Shown in pieces: positions 24,526-37,109 of a DNA stretch of 64,000 nucleotides. The DNA comes from Limnanthes douglasii subsp. nivea (Eukaryota; Streptophyta; Magnoliopsida; Brassicales; Limnanthaceae). A model generated the notes under the pieces. It was given only the letters and a program-made list of their open reading frames with translations, was not told the origin of the DNA and did no database searches. The position numbers were made by a program, and so were the translations under genes. The first letter of the stretch is position 1; each line of letters begins with the position of its first letter. Location of the stretch: NCBI GenBank assembly GCA_036936605.1, contig JAUPFV010000001.1:113592771-113656770 (forward strand), written 5' to 3'.

Positions 24526-27231
24526 TTAGGGTTTCATCCCCTCGGTTTTTTCCTTACCTATATTGTCCTTGGGACTCTTAGTATCAGCAGTTGAGCTTTC
24601 ACCGGTTCCTTCGTCAGAGTCATCATTACTTGAGTAACCATGTTTATCACCATCCGACATGGTGTGAAAATGTATCTCCTCGTATGGTACATATTTCCAT
24701 AAAGGTCCAAGGGTCCTCTTTGGAAAGGTCTCGTGGAATAACAGAACCATATTCGACTTAACTCCCTCTTATTCTTTTTTCAAAGAGTCCACAATACCGA
24801 CAACATACATCTATATCGTTGTTGCTATCTCTTGAGCTTGATTTTTCTTTAGAAGGGTATTTTATTCTTCCTCTTCTTTAAGAAGTTTTGCTAGATTCTT
24901 TTTCTCTCCGGTAAAGTGCTGATGGTGTTTGAGTTGGTGGTTTGTTGTTCCTGCAAACACTTGATCTCAGTAGAAGTGGTAGTTTCTAGTTCGGAGAGTT
25001 TGGTTTGAAGGTTTTCTTGGGCAATCTTAGCCTCTTGTAACTTAGATTTCAGCTCATTTTTATCTTTACTCAAAGTTTCTACTTTCAACTGTTCGGATGA
25101 AAGAAAGTGTCTCAAGTTTTGATTTTCCGTGGTAAGAGAGTTGATATTCCCGGCATGTTCCCTAACCTGTCTTTCCAGATCCACTATTGGCCTAATAAAG
25201 CCTAAAACTGCATGGCCTAGGGTATCTTGCCCGTTTGATACCTCGAATGATTCACCATTATAAGTGACAACGTTGACGATTGTGGCCTGACGAGAGGATC
25301 CAACAAAGTCATCATTGTCAAGATCGCTAAATACATATTATGGAACTATCTAGATTTACCTCTCCTTCAATAGATGGTTGGTTAGCTGTGATGATTACCT
25401 ATGACCATATGTTACTCTTGTTCTTCTTTCTAGCTCTTCGGTCATCACCTTCCTTGGGCCTCTTGTGACCTTTTCTCTTAGCCTGAAGCGGGTGATCCGA
25501 TTCCTTGGATTCCCTAATTTTTGCAGCCATTGCTTCTAACAAAATAACATTTATCCCTTCAGGATTCTCCGAAGTGGCTCCTTCGGTATTCGGGTGAGAT
25601 GAGTTGCTTTCAAATTTTTTCTTTTTCTTCTTCTATATCTTGTCTAGATGACTATGAGCTTTACTCTGGGCTGGTAAGTAAAGCTTTCCATCCTTTGCAT
25701 TTGTCCTCCTAAGTATAACGTCCGCTAGAGGGGGGTGGTCAGTTGTTCCCAGGTGAGGTCTCTGCTTCCAGTGGTGTTTCACAGGTGAGCCCTCAACATG
25801 TTTCCTGAGGTGAAACAGTTATGAAAGTCAAGCCCCCAATTCTCTGATGCCCATTGATGTAATTTGACAAAGGTAGCTTTTCCTGCCTCCAAGTGCTCAG
25901 AAAATATCTTTGAAAGTACTGCAAAGAGACACAATAGTTAGTTCGGTCTAAACAACATAGAATTTAAATATACGTGGAGATCTTAGCAAATATTACCTAA
26001 GCTTCTCCAATACCTAGTCAATTGACTCAGATTTTTTAATAGTTGATCTTTTTACCATATTCCCATACTCCACTTATGAACAGAAACTAAGTCCTCCAAG
26101 GTTTCTCAGCCTCCAACAAATCGTTCACTACCTTGTAATTTTTCCCCAAGTTGTAGTGATAAAAAGGGATTAGATGATTCCTACATAAACCATCCACAAC
26201 AGCAATTGCTCCATGGGTATTATGATCATTGATAACTTGGACGCAATGATACTGGCTAGTAGAGTATACCAGGCGTTTGGACTCAGCTGGCTTGGATAAA
26301 GCTTGATTAAATGAAAGTATCGAACGATTTTCGGGACTAAATAGAAACGAAGTCCCCAGTTTAGCACTTCAGTATATACCACCAATTCATTAACCTTGGA
26401 ATCCGGAGGAGTCTCTGGTGTAACTGGAATCCTAACCTTAATAGATTATAAGAAGCCCCACTTTATTCTTATCCAATCTAGTTCAGCGGTGTGTGTATAC
26501 ACATAGTTAATTTTTTAAAGGGCCAATAAATATTTCACACTGACCTTTTCAAAAATTTGGCCCAACTTTCCACTCTAAACACTCTCAGAGTGATTTGGTG
26601 TTAGGAAGTCCTGCTTTTTCCTAGTGGACCGATCCAATATAGTATTTTCAGTATGTCTCCAGTAGGGTATTCTCCCCACTGTATTCCATATTTTCTTCCA
26701 TTATAGTCAACCGTTGTTCGGTCGATTTAGCACTTATGGTCTCTTTTTTAGTTTGGTTGGCCTGATTATGGATGGGCATAGTCTCCGGATTTACAGGGGA
26801 TTGGGCAGTGGGTTTAGTGCTTCTGAAATGATGTTCTTGGAAGATGAACGAGTGCTCTTGGACTTGAAGAGTCGAGTGATTCTCCGGGGAGTGACGTCTT
26901 CAATATCTGATCCCATGGCTAGGAACAGTGAGGGTTTCCTACTACCGAGAGACATTTTTTTCTTAGGGAAAAAATCTAAAGATACAAGAATTGAAGGTTC
27001 TGATTCCAACGAGGATAATGTCTGGATAAAAGAAGGTTTTCGAGTTACCGATGTTTTTGATGATTATGTGCTCTTATCCGGTTCTGGTACTGCTTGGCTA
27101 ACTACTCTACCAGGAGAAGCATGAAGTCCGGCTACGATCCTCACCTCTTGTCTTGCCTTTTTTCTCGCTTTTTCCAAATTTGATAGGTTTAGCCAACCCT
27201 ATTTGATCAAAGCGTTTCTGGCTGCGAACAT
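24526..27231 (-). pseudogene. Element B antisense gene (aORF), spliced, degraded
   Basis: On the strand opposite to gag-pol, the ATG at 27231-27229 begins MFAARNALIK, matching the element C start MFTARNALVKGG. A Ser-rich part follows (FLAMGSDIEDVTP), then the conserved helical domain (VVYTEVLNWGLRFYLVPKIV, QLSPNAWYTLLASIIASKLS) near 26385-26170. An intron lies at 25996-25919 (78 nt, GT...AG, phase 1). Exon 2 starts LSKIFSEHLEAGKATFVKL. A coiled coil (25184-24891) and an acidic tail (HETFPKRTLGPLWKYVPYEE) end at the stop at 24526. Stops break it. Such antisense ORFs are known in Tat-lineage elements; their function is unknown. Confidence 0.8.
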
Positions 27232-27667
27232 ATAACTTCCTAGAAATATACTATAATCACAAACTCAAGCTTTCTCTCTCTGCAAGATCAAACTTTCTCC
27301 CTCTAGAAACTGATTCTGATTATGAAAAAACAAACAGTAAAATGGGTTTATATAGAACTAAAAACTACATGAGGGTTTCTTATAAAGGAGATGAAACGGT
27401 TCAAACAATTATTAAGGGTTATTAAGCCTACTCCAATTACTTTTTGAAAAATAGGTGCAAGTCTCAAGGAAGAAAAATGGTTGAGAGGTCGAATCAAAGT
27501 GTGACACGTGTTAGATTTCAAATATCCAAAAGGATCCGCTTCGGATCCGATCAGAGAACTTTTTCTTGATAACCAACCCTTTAAAGAGACATTTCAGAGA
27601 CGTTCCGGATCTTTTTATGAATAAGTTAGCTCTTCCAAAATGTTTTTAAAAGAGCTAAAGGGGCAAC
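27232..27667 (-). promoter_or_regulatory. Putative promoter of element B antisense gene, then polypurine tract
   Basis: Read on the minus strand, a TATA-like CTATATAAACC lies at about 27346, some 115 bp before the ATG. At 27490-27512 lies ACACGTGTCACACTTTGATT, a G-box-type ACGT core. The same motif lies at the same distance upstream of the element C antisense gene. The 3' end of the interval is the plus-strand polypurine tract AAAGGGGCAAC. Confidence 0.55.
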
Positions 27668-28016
27668 TGATAGGTTCATATATTTTTGGAAGGGCAAAAC
27701 TGCTTTATCCGGTGGGGCAGTTCGGGTATCTTTTACACCTAGCCTATCGTGAATAATCCGATATGGTCAATCATGACTCAATTGTATGCTAATACTATTT
27801 AAGGTTTGGGCTTTAAAGATTGACCCGAATCCAAAGTCCGACCCAGAAATCCCATGGGTCATAAAATCATTATAAATACCCCAACCAACTTCATTTAATA
27901 GGTTGGACCTTTTGAAGAATATTAACTACGAGCATACACCTCTATTCTCTTACTACTCACTACTCAGAGATTAATATTTAACTTACAAACCCTCCGACTA
28001 TAAATAATCCACACCA
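27668..28016 (+). repeat. Element B 3' LTR
   Basis: 349 bp, TGATAGG to CACACCA, followed by the target duplication GTTAT. A TATA-like ATTATAAATACC lies at about 27867. Confidence 0.93.
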
Positions 28017-31000
28017 GTTATAGGGGCATACATAACTCGGGTTGAAATTTGGCTTATTCTTATAGATACCGAAAGTTCAGAAAATGTATTGATAGGCCTA
28101 CGTATGATAGGATGCGTAATCCACCTAATATTTTTTGATCTGATCATACTATAATTGGGTTTACTGAAATGACAACTCAAGTGATTGGGAAATTTGAAGG
28201 GGAAGTATGTTTGGGAAAATACCATTTTAAAAAGATGGTCCAAGTCTTGTTTATGATGGTCGAATGTCCAACTAGCTATAATTCTATATTTGGAAGATCT
28301 TGGCTATCAAGAATGTATGTTGTTATATTACTGTTCATCAATGTTTGAAGAATATTATTGGGGATCGCGTTGGGGTGGTCTGAAGTGATCAGCAGGTAGC
28401 TATGGAGTGTTATGCAACAATTTTTCATCCTTGAGAATCTAATTCTAATGATCAGATGACTGAATAAAAATTAGGGGGGGGGGTTAACCTCAGGTGAAGA
28501 TGGTATGGATGATTCGATGGAAACCCCGGGTCCTTTAGCAGTAAGTGAGAACATCGAAAAATATACTTTTACTGCTGGGAAATCTCTGCGAATATGAACA
28601 TTACTGTTATCAATTTTGCGTTATTAATTGTTACAATTTGGATATTTTTGCTTGGAGAACAGATGATGTAGTAGGGGTATCGCCTGAGGTAATATGCCAT
28701 AACTTAACACTAAATCTAAGGATCAAGCCTGTTATTCAGAAGAGGCGAGTTTTTTCTGTGGAGAAATCTGAGGCCATTGTGACAGAGGTGAATCATTTAT
28801 CCAGGGTCGGATATATTGGAGAGGCACAATATCCACTATTGACTGCTAACCTAGTATTAGTTAAAAAGAATAATGAAAATTGGCGAATGTGTGTTGATTC
28901 CACAGATTTATATCGTGCATGCCATAAAGACCCATTTCATGTTCCTTAAATAGATTAGTTAATTGATTCAACTTCAAGGAATAAATTCTATCTTTTATAG
29001 ATTTTTTTTTCAGGTTACAACCATATTCATATGGATCCAAAAGATCAGGAGAGTACTGCATTTATAACTAATCGAGGATTACATTATTATAGAGTTATGC
29101 CATTTGGTCTAAAGACTAGTGTGGAAACATTCAAGAGACTGGTGAATAAGGCTTTTGCTTCCCAAATTGGAAGAAACATTGAAGTTTACATTTATGATAT
29201 GCTTGTTAAAAGTCTAACATATGATGAACACTTAAAAGATTTAGAAGAAACTTTTTTAAATTTGAGAACCAATTAATTCAAGTTGCATCCAAAAAAGTGT
29301 ACTCTTAGTGTAAGGCCAGGTAAGTTTTTGGGATATATCATCAGTGAAAAAGTAATAGAAGCTGATTCTGGTCAATCAAAATTCTTGGTGTCAGTGACTT
29401 CACCTCGAACAATAAAGGAGGTGCAAATTTTGACAGGAAGGCTAGCTGCACTTAATCGATTTATTTCTTGATATTCTATCAAGTGTGCTCTTTTTTCCAA
29501 GTTTTATGAAGGCCAAAAGAGTTTCTATGGACACTAGAGTGTGAAATGGTTTTTTCGAAGATTAAAGAACTTTTGTTGTCACCTGAAATTTTATATAAGC
29601 CTCAGATACGATAACAATTATTTTTGTATATAGCAGTGTCAGATTTTATTGTTAATGCATTTTTTATAAGAGAGGAAAGTGGAACTTTAAAACCAGTGTA
29701 TTATGTGAGTAAAATTTTGTCGGCGTCAGATAAAAGGTATTAGAGGTTATAAAAATTAGTCATGGATTTAATGGTGGCTGCTAGAAATTGCGTCATTACT
29801 TTTAAGCTCACATAATTTTTGTTTGAACTTGTTTTCCATTAAAAGATGTGCTACAACGACCAAATATTTATGGTAGAATGATTAAATGTTCAGTAGAGCT
29901 AAGGGTTTTTTATATAAATTTCGCTCTTCGGACGACAATTAAAGCACAAGCCTTAGCTGATTTTTAGTGGAGTTTCATTCAAGTTTATCTAATGATGCGT
30001 TATCTAAAAAGTCATTGCCAGAAGTTTCAACTTGGGTCGTTCGAACTAATGGTGGTTCTAACATATTAGGATCAAGCGCATAAGTACAATTGATTGCTCA
30101 TTCTGGAAAGGCTATATATCAGGCTAGTTTAAATTTTATGCGTCAAATAATGACGCTGAATATGAGGCTGCATTAATTGGTTTAAGACTTGCAAATATTT
30201 GCTGAGCGAAAATAGTACGGTTATAGACAGATTTGCAGCTAGTGGTGAATCATATGACAGGAATATCTTTGGCCAAAAAGAACCAATTGATTTTATATCT
30301 TCGTGAGCTTCGAAGGTTAACCATTTTGTTTGATAAAGTGGTTGTTGAGCATATCAGTCGAAGAGATAAAACAGTTTATAATTCTTGAGCAACCATTACG
30401 TACATAGAGGAATATCTATGGATATTATTATAGGAAAGCCCTTCGATTTTTGACGCGATCTAAACAATGTAAATATGCTGAGGAAATATTTGTCACCCCA
30501 GAAACGATTCAAGGCGACTGAAGATTTGATATAGTTGATTTTTTTCTTAGAAGTATATTACCTCAAGATGTAAATTCAACTCAAATTTTAAGATATAAGG
30601 CTCATGGTTATACAGTGTTAGATTGAGTGTTGTAGAAGAAGTCTTCAAATAGACCATTATTACGATGTTTGGGTGAAGGGTCAGCTCACTGTGGGTTTAA
30701 GTCTTTGATGCAGAGGGTTTTGTTGGCATGTTATTACTGGTCTTAGATTATGAGTGATGCTAAAAATTTAGTTCGAGGCTGTGATACTTGTCAACGTTTT
30801 GCCAATTTCATTCATAAATCGACGTTACTACTTATGGGGGATAGATTTAGTATGGCTACTACTTATGGCTTTTGGAGGGCGTCAAATGATTATTGTAACG
30901 GTGTATTAGTTTTCAAAGTGGACTGAAGCTAAACCATTATATGGTACAAGAGCCAAGGATGTTATCAAGTTTATTGTGAATAATATTTGTTGTCGTTTTG

Positions 31001-31684
31001 GAGTTCCTCGAAGAATTATTACAGATAATGGACCTAAATTTAACAACAAAGAAATGGTTTCTTTTTGTAATTTAAGAGGTATTACATAAATTGTTTTCAA
31101 AGCATTTTCATCCTCAAGGAAACAACCAAGTGGATGTAACTAATAGGTTTATTTTAGAAGGTTTAAAGAAGAATTTGACAGGTGTTGTTGGGAAGCGGCC
31201 TAACTATTTGCAAGATGTGTTGTGGGCTTATAGAACGAATCATAGAAAAGCTACTCAAGAAAATTATTTTGCCTTTGTATATGTAATGGATGATGTAAGC
31301 CATGCAAAATATATTTTACCTTCTTATATAATAATTCATTACTCCGATGAGTCACATGAAGAGGCAAGAAGGACATACCTTGATTTGATTGAAGAAAAAA
31401 AGGTTATAACACATTTAAATTCGGCCCGTTATCAAACTTTGGTGCAGATTCGTTATAATTCGAGGGTGAAACAGAGGGATTTTAAGGTGGGTGATGAATT
31501 TTTGAGAGATGAGTTTCTCCACACAAAGGATAAGCGGTTTGGGAAGATGGCTCCAAATTGAGAAGGTCCTTATGTGATAGTAGAGCGAGTTAAGTCAGAT
31601 ACATACCACCTTTACGATGAACATGGGAGACTTCTACAACATCCATGGAATATTGAGCACTTAAAATTGTATTTTTGGGAGTAG
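28017..31684 (+). pseudogene. Element A pol (protease, RT, RNase H, integrase), continued after element B
   Basis: The frame cut at 17110 resumes as VIGAYITRVEIWLILIDTES. The protease triad reads DTE instead of DTG. RT parts lie at 28545-28949 (DIFAWRTDDVVGVSPEVICH) and 29031-29471. Its catalytic box near 29190 reads EVYIYDML, so the first Asp of YIDD is lost. RNase H is heavily broken (29500-30480). Integrase keeps CDTCQRF, GIDLV and TDNGPKF, but the motif normally NGQVEVTNR reads NNQVDVTNR, an E-to-D change of the third catalytic residue. It ends HPWNIEHLKLYFWE at about 31684. An old, dead copy. Confidence 0.85.
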
Positions 31685-31929
31685 TTTTTTATTTCTTTTT
31701 TTCAAACTTTTATTGTAGTATGATTTTATTGTTTTCGTGTATAAGTGGCATACTTTTTCCTCTCCTGTTGGGCCCGGTAAGGTTTCAATGAGGTGCCACA
31801 TTTATATTTGTAGATATTAATAAAATCCATTTTCTTGGCCAATGGTTATTTAAGATAAAAACACTTAAATTATTTTGGGAACTACGTAAAGACTGATCAT
31901 CTTTGAAGTAGTTAATAAAAGGTAATTTA
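31685..31929 (+). other. Element A post-integrase conserved motif
   Basis: At 31746-31798 a diverged version of the shared motif occurs (GGCATACTTTTTCCTCTCCT, then AGGTTTCAATGAGGTG). Otherwise no coding signal. Confidence 0.65.
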
Positions 31930-32390
31930 AGTAATTGATTTTATTCAAAGTGCTCGACGTTCATTTAAAGCACTGATTTGGGGTGATGATTCTATTTGAA
32001 GTGCTACACGTTTATTTAAAGCACTGATTTAAGGTGATGATTTTATTTGAAGTGCTTCTGATTTGAGGTGACGATTTTATTATAAGTGCTCCACGTTCAT
32101 TTAAATCACTGGTTTGAGGTGATGATTTTATTTGAAGTGCTCCACATTTATTTAAAGCATTAGTTTGAGGTGATGATTTTTTTTGAAGTGCTACACATCC
32201 ATTTAAAGCACTATTAAAAAAGATAGGAAAATTTAAAGTATTAACATTCTTTAAACGGATTATTTTATTTGAAATGCTATGCATTCATTTCAAGCACTGA
32301 TTCAAAAAAATAGTAATATTCGAGGTGCTAACGTTCTTTAAATGCACTTTTTCAAGTAATGACAATATTTGAAGTGTTACCGTCTTGTTC
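31930..32390 (+). repeat. Element A 3' UTR tandem repeat array
   Basis: Degenerate units of roughly 40-55 bp combine GAAGTGCT(C/A)CACGTT, ATTTAAAGCACTG and TTGAGGTGATGATTTTATT. About eight to nine units can be followed, with variable length. The array lies between the integrase and the antisense gene. No ORF is implied. Confidence 0.8.
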
Positions 32391-32526
32391 TTTGGTCAAA
32401 TTAAAATGCATTTTCTAGTCTTACAAAAAGATAAGTTCAAGTGCCAAGCGTTTAAGCACTTACAAAATATTGAACACCAACACCAACAGATGATTTAACA
32501 ACATATAAAACAAAAAATCCGCCTTT

Positions 32527-35428
32527 TTAATCCTCTTGGTCTTTATTGTAAGAGTGGACTGAGCTTTCTTCTAAGAAGATATTTTCCTGATTAGAGGCGT
32601 CTTCATCTTCCTTTCACTTAATTTCTTTAGAAGATTTACTAGGTATAGGTTCAAATACTTCACTTCGACGATTTTACGAGAATTAATTTCCAGAATCCTG
32701 ACAAATTTTCCTTTGGGAATGCTGCATGGAATTCCCAGAGTAAGTGATTTTTTTTTCTCCTTGGAGTTTTTTTTATAATAGTAAGGCTTTCTAACGCACT
32801 TTAGGTCTTGGAAACTTTTACAACTAGGCGTTTCTCTTCCGATGATTTTTCCTTGAGTAATTCCAACTAGTCAACCATTTTTTCTTGTGTGATTCACTAT
32901 GGTCAAGTGACTTTTCTAGTGAATATTACTTGTATGGCTCTTCAGATATCTCTTGTTCATGTCTTGACTTGAGCTCAGCTAGCTCGATTTGATGTGAAGA
33001 GTTTAGCTTTGATTTTTCTTGATCACTAATTTCTCTCAGATGAAGTTTGATCTGGATGGCTCCTTTTATGAACTCCGATCTATTAGCCTAGAAAACATGG
33101 AACTATTCGAGGATATATCGACCAAAAACATCTCTCATCTTTTTCTCTCTCTCTCTCTCTCTCAACCTTGTTTTTTTTTCCGACGAACCACATATTTAGC
33201 CATAATCTCTAGTTTGTTTCGAGTAGACCTAATCTTTGTGCGTAAAGGTTTTACTGCTTTCTCGAGGTTATAGAATAATTAGAGTATGATACATCTTCAG
33301 AAGGCTCCTCAACAAAGATAGTAGAAGATTTTTCATTAATTGTAAGAGTAGATAATGAGGAACCTGGTGGAAGATTCGAACTTACAATATGAGGCAAAAG
33401 AGGTGTTGTAACTTGATGACCAAGTTGTTCAAGTTGTTATTGGATTCGTTGAACTTCATGATCCATGTCCCTATAAACATCTTAAATTTCAGCTTCACCA
33501 ATAGTCTCTGCATTATTATTTCCTTGGTGATCTATCGCTACAAATCCTTTTATCTCTATTTGGATTTGAATTAGAGGGAGGGACTTTAACTCTTTTCCAT
33601 GCATTTTTTGTTGGATTAGTTTTAAAAGAGCTTCTCTTCTTCGAAGCAGCAGTCTTTTTTCTAAGAAGGTTAAGCCTCGATTCCTTTTTCAATCGTTGGA
33701 AGATTAGTTTTGTTTGCTTTTCTCTTGGTTTTTTTCTCTATCTCTTTTGTGGATTTGGATTTGTCGAAGAGCTAGCAACTGTTTTTTTCATTTTTCCCCT
33801 TTTTTAGGGGTAAGTGACTTTTTGACCTATTTCGAACTGTAAGTATGATGTTTGTATCAGAATCTAATAATATTTTGCCAACGTCATTTAGGTTTGGAGG
33901 TTCCATCAACTCTTCTTCAAGAACAACAACATACGATGAGATCCTCCATAAGTGGCTATTGATAAAATTTATGGATATAAATGCGTTTTCGAACTCATTA
34001 CCCCATGCATTTTGTGCCCATGTAGACATTTTGGCAAAGATTTCTTTGGAAGTGTTTTTACGAGCTTTGTACCGCCTCAAAATTTCTACATACAATAACA
34101 ATAGATTAAAAAAATGAGTTGAAATATGAGATTCGATGATCAAAAGAAATTTATTAACTTACTGAAACTATTCCAAATGAGGTTGAACTTTGACAAATTC
34201 TCTTCGAAAATTTGCTTGCCATTTTCCTAAGCTCCAGAAACAAAGAAAAATCTTTGTTTACAGAACTTGTCAGCTTCAAGGAGATCGTCAATTACCTTGA
34301 AACTATCTCCGAGAGGGAAATATTAGAATAGTAGTACTGAATTTTTTGATAGATTAGTCATTGCAATGAAGTCTTTGATAGAAAGAGGAACTTTTCCTAA
34401 TCTAGAAGCCATAATGACAGATAACAGAGTGAACCATAAATTTGGGCTTGCTTGTGTTGGGAACAGATCGAGGAGTTCAACGTACTCCACTATCATAGGG
34501 TGAAATGGGAATCAAAGTCCCTAGTTGATGATTTCAGGATAGACTACCAGCTCATTTTCTCCACAAAAAATGAAGTTTCTCCCTTTATTGGTAGCTGAAG
34601 TATAACGTTATACAGAAGACCCTATTATTTTTTTGGACGTTCTGTATTAGATTGTTTATAATACTTGTATGGCACGTTTTTAACGCTATAATATACTTGG
34701 AAATGACAACCTTTAGATTAACACTCAGGCTTGTAGCAATATCCTCGGGTAGCTCAACAGATTCTTTTTTCTCATTTGTCATTTTCTTAGGAGCAAGCTT
34801 CTTTGAAGAAATATCTTCAGACTTAGAGGCAACAACACTCAGCTTCCGTAGAGGCTTCATCTCGAAGCTGAGGTGCGATAATGTGGCTAGTGGCACCTTG
34901 AGAATTAGTTGGTGCAGTAATTGTGGTTTGTTGGTTGGTTTACGAATGAGTTTCTTGTGACACTTTGTTGGTCACAACCACCTCTTTCGAGGGAGGATAA
35001 AATATGGGATTTTGTGGAATATTAACGTTCTTGGAATCTCCCATAGCTTTGAATGTACTTCGGTGAGAAGGTTGGTTTTGGTAAAGGTGGGTTGTTGTTT
35101 GGATTCATGGTGTTTCATTACCATAAATCCGAGGAGGTTTAGTGTTAATTATAAAAGATGTTTCCGATTCTCTCTGAGATAATTTACTTTGTATCTCTTT
35201 GCGATTAGTTCGAGGAGGAGTTGATACGTTGCTAGAGAGTGCTGGTGAAATATTTCAAAGAGGTGATCGTTGAGGAGATCTTAGTGAGCAGGTGTCAAGA
35301 ACTGGGTTGGATGGATTTTGGTACCCAGAAAAACTCTCATCAGGGATGAAATTTTCGTATACAGTGGTATGAGTTGAAAGCTTGGGTGAATTATCTATTA
35401 CGCCTGCATCACAATATTCAGCAGCCAT
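32527..35428 (-). pseudogene. Element A antisense gene (aORF), spliced, degraded
   Basis: The ATG at 35428 begins MAAEYCDAGVIDNSPKL. A Ser/Thr/Pro-rich part follows, then the conserved domain near 34570-34360 (NELVVYPEIINQGL with a stop following, FPTQASPNLWFTLLSVIMAS). An intron at 34162-34086 (77 nt, GTAAGTT...TGTAG) fits phase 1 and precedes ILRRYKARKNTSKEIFAKMS. A Lys-rich part comes next, and the C-terminus is acidic (EDEDASNQENIFLEESSV), with the stop at 32529-32527. The domain order equals that of elements B, C and D. Stops and frameshifts break it. A TATA-like CTATAAATATTC lies at about 35655-35662. Confidence 0.75.
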
Positions 35429-36129
35429 TTCACAGATACACAAGTAGTCGTAGATACCAAAAATGAGTTTTTTTAGTAAATAATGATTTTTTTCATAAAC
35501 TAAGAAGAAGAATCTTCAAATTAGTCTGTAGAATGATAAAAGTAAATCGAGAAAGTTAAGTTTTTTGGTGAAGGTGGCGAGGGAATAAGGTTTTTAGATG
35601 AGTCTCTCTCTTTCTTTCTCTATAAGTTATATGTGAACCAAAAGTAATTAAAGGGAGAATATTTATAGAAGAGTAATGAAGAAGAAAGTGGGCAGAGAAG
35701 ACGAAGGGGTTAATGATAACTATTGGCTGAAAAGAAAGCCGCCAAACAATTGCCTACTATCAAGTAGAGTGGCATCTGTAAATTGTCAGAACTAATGACA
35801 TGCCGCATGCGCGCTAGAGTATTCCATACATCTTTAGCTATTAGTAGAGAAATGATTGAAAAGCCACGTGTACATTCGAAGTTAATTTGAGAGAATTGCA
35901 TAAAGATTCGAGGAGACTTTAAGTATAATATTAAGAAGCCTCGATTCAAGGAAAATTTAAATACAGTTTAATTCGAAGATGATAAATGTATAAAAAAATT
36001 CGTATTAATTGAGTGATGGGTGGTTTGCATTCGAGAAAAAATATATATAGTGGTTTGCAGTTTTAATCTGATATGGGTTCGAAAATTTCTAAATTCTTAT
36101 TCATCGTTTTTTCATAAATTCTAAAAACT
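35429..36129. other. Element A region between antisense gene and 3' LTR remnant
   Basis: This contains the minus-strand TATA-like site near 35660 and an ACGTG core (CCACGTGTAC) at about 35864, possible promoter parts of the antisense gene. A polypurine-like GAAGACGAAGGGGTTAA followed by TGATAACT occurs at about 35696-35720. The sequence after it does not match the 5' LTR, so an LTR start there is not supported. Confidence 0.45.
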
Positions 36130-36345
36130 ACTAATAAAGACATAAAAAAAAAAGACTTGAAACAATAGTATTAAGATTGTATTAAATAAATTATAAAATT
36201 ATCAGAATTTTTTTTATGTTATTTGTAATATAAAAAACCACAATGTAGATTACTTCTTTATTTAAATGAATGGATCACTTACAATTTTCCCAAACTCTCA
36301 TAAAAAGAACTAGAGACAGCGAATAAAAGATCCCTAAGATGATTT
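36130..36345 (+). mobile_element. Element A 3' LTR remnant
   Basis: GAAACAATAGTATTAAGATT through CACAATGTAG to GAATAAAAGATCC matches the 5' LTR distal parts at about 9832-10022 and 14755-14955. The TATA box is lost. Both borders have decayed, so no target duplication can be read for element A. Confidence 0.65.
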
Positions 36346-37109
36346 TAATTAAATGGTCTCATTACGCTTGAATTACATTGAAAACCTCAAAACGTCTCAT
36401 TTTCTTGAGTTCATTTTGCTTGAATGCCCTTTGAACCTTTTTCAAACGGTCTCATTTCTTTAAATATCCAAAGGAAAAATCCCATACGGTGTCATTTTAG
36501 TTATACAACCTCCACAAAACTTGAAAATGTCCCATGCGCTTAAACAAACCCAAACATTTTGGTCATATAACCTTCTAAAACTGACTTCAAATGGGACAAT
36601 CGTATCTTGGTTAAATGAATTTCAAAAAATCCCAAAAGATCTTATCTCGTTTAAATGGTAAATGACCTATCAATCGGCTTTAAACGGTCTCATTTCGATA
36701 AAATCACATCTGAAACCATCTTATGCGTCGATCGGCTTGGTCTCCGAAATGATATAAAACAATAATATCTTTTGAAATGACCTTTGGAACCACCTTTTAT
36801 TTCGTCTAAATGTCCTTAAAAAAACATAAGTAAAATCAAAATGACCTTCAGCAACCTGGATTTTTATAAAGAAACAGACATGATAGATCCAACAAATTGA
36901 AAACATCCACCAAATAAGAAGGGCAGCAGACCCTTTAGAGTTCAAATCAGATGATCCAGAGCATTGGACATGAAAATAGGAAATACGATATTATAACAGC
37001 AAAGTAGAGTTCTCAACGCAAACTCATATTAGAAAACCAAGTCTAGAAAGTAATCCAAAACATGAATCCGCAAAATCAGTACAACTTTGACAAGCACAAC
37101 AAACTAATA
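36346..37109. other. Intergenic, degenerate GGTCTCATT-type repeats
   Basis: No gene is seen. A short motif (AA(A/C)GGTCTCATTT and variants) recurs irregularly near 36355, 36446, 36488 and 36680. It may be an old, decayed repeat. The 3' UTR side of the F-box gene is at the right end. Confidence 0.4.

Larger units (their letters stand above)
17111..28016 (+). mobile_element. Element B: Tat-type Ty3/gypsy LTR retrotransposon inserted in element A
   Basis: The LTRs are TGATAGG...CACACCA at 17111-17453 and 27668-28016. The target site duplication GTTAT is perfect (17106-17110 and 28017-28021). The primer site TGGCGACCACAGTGGGA is at 17457-17473, and a polypurine tract (AAAGGGGCAAC) ends at 27667. 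The internal order is gag, protease, RT, RNase H, integrase, then an antisense gene, which is the layout known for Tat-lineage elements such as Retand and RIRE2. The LTRs differ at many sites, so the insertion is not recent. Element C belongs to the same or a very close family. Confidence 0.95.

Noticed and set aside
26714..27124. Plus-strand ORF of 136 codons in element B, possibly an extra sense gene
   Set aside because: The minus strand here encodes the N-terminal part of the antisense protein, shown by similarity to element C (FLAMGSD). The plus frame is its shadow.
35696..35720. Polypurine GAAGACGAAGGGGTTAA followed by TGATAACT as the 3' LTR start of element A
   Set aside because: The following 400 bp do not resemble the 5' LTR. 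Similarity only begins near 36130, so this is not a supported LTR border.
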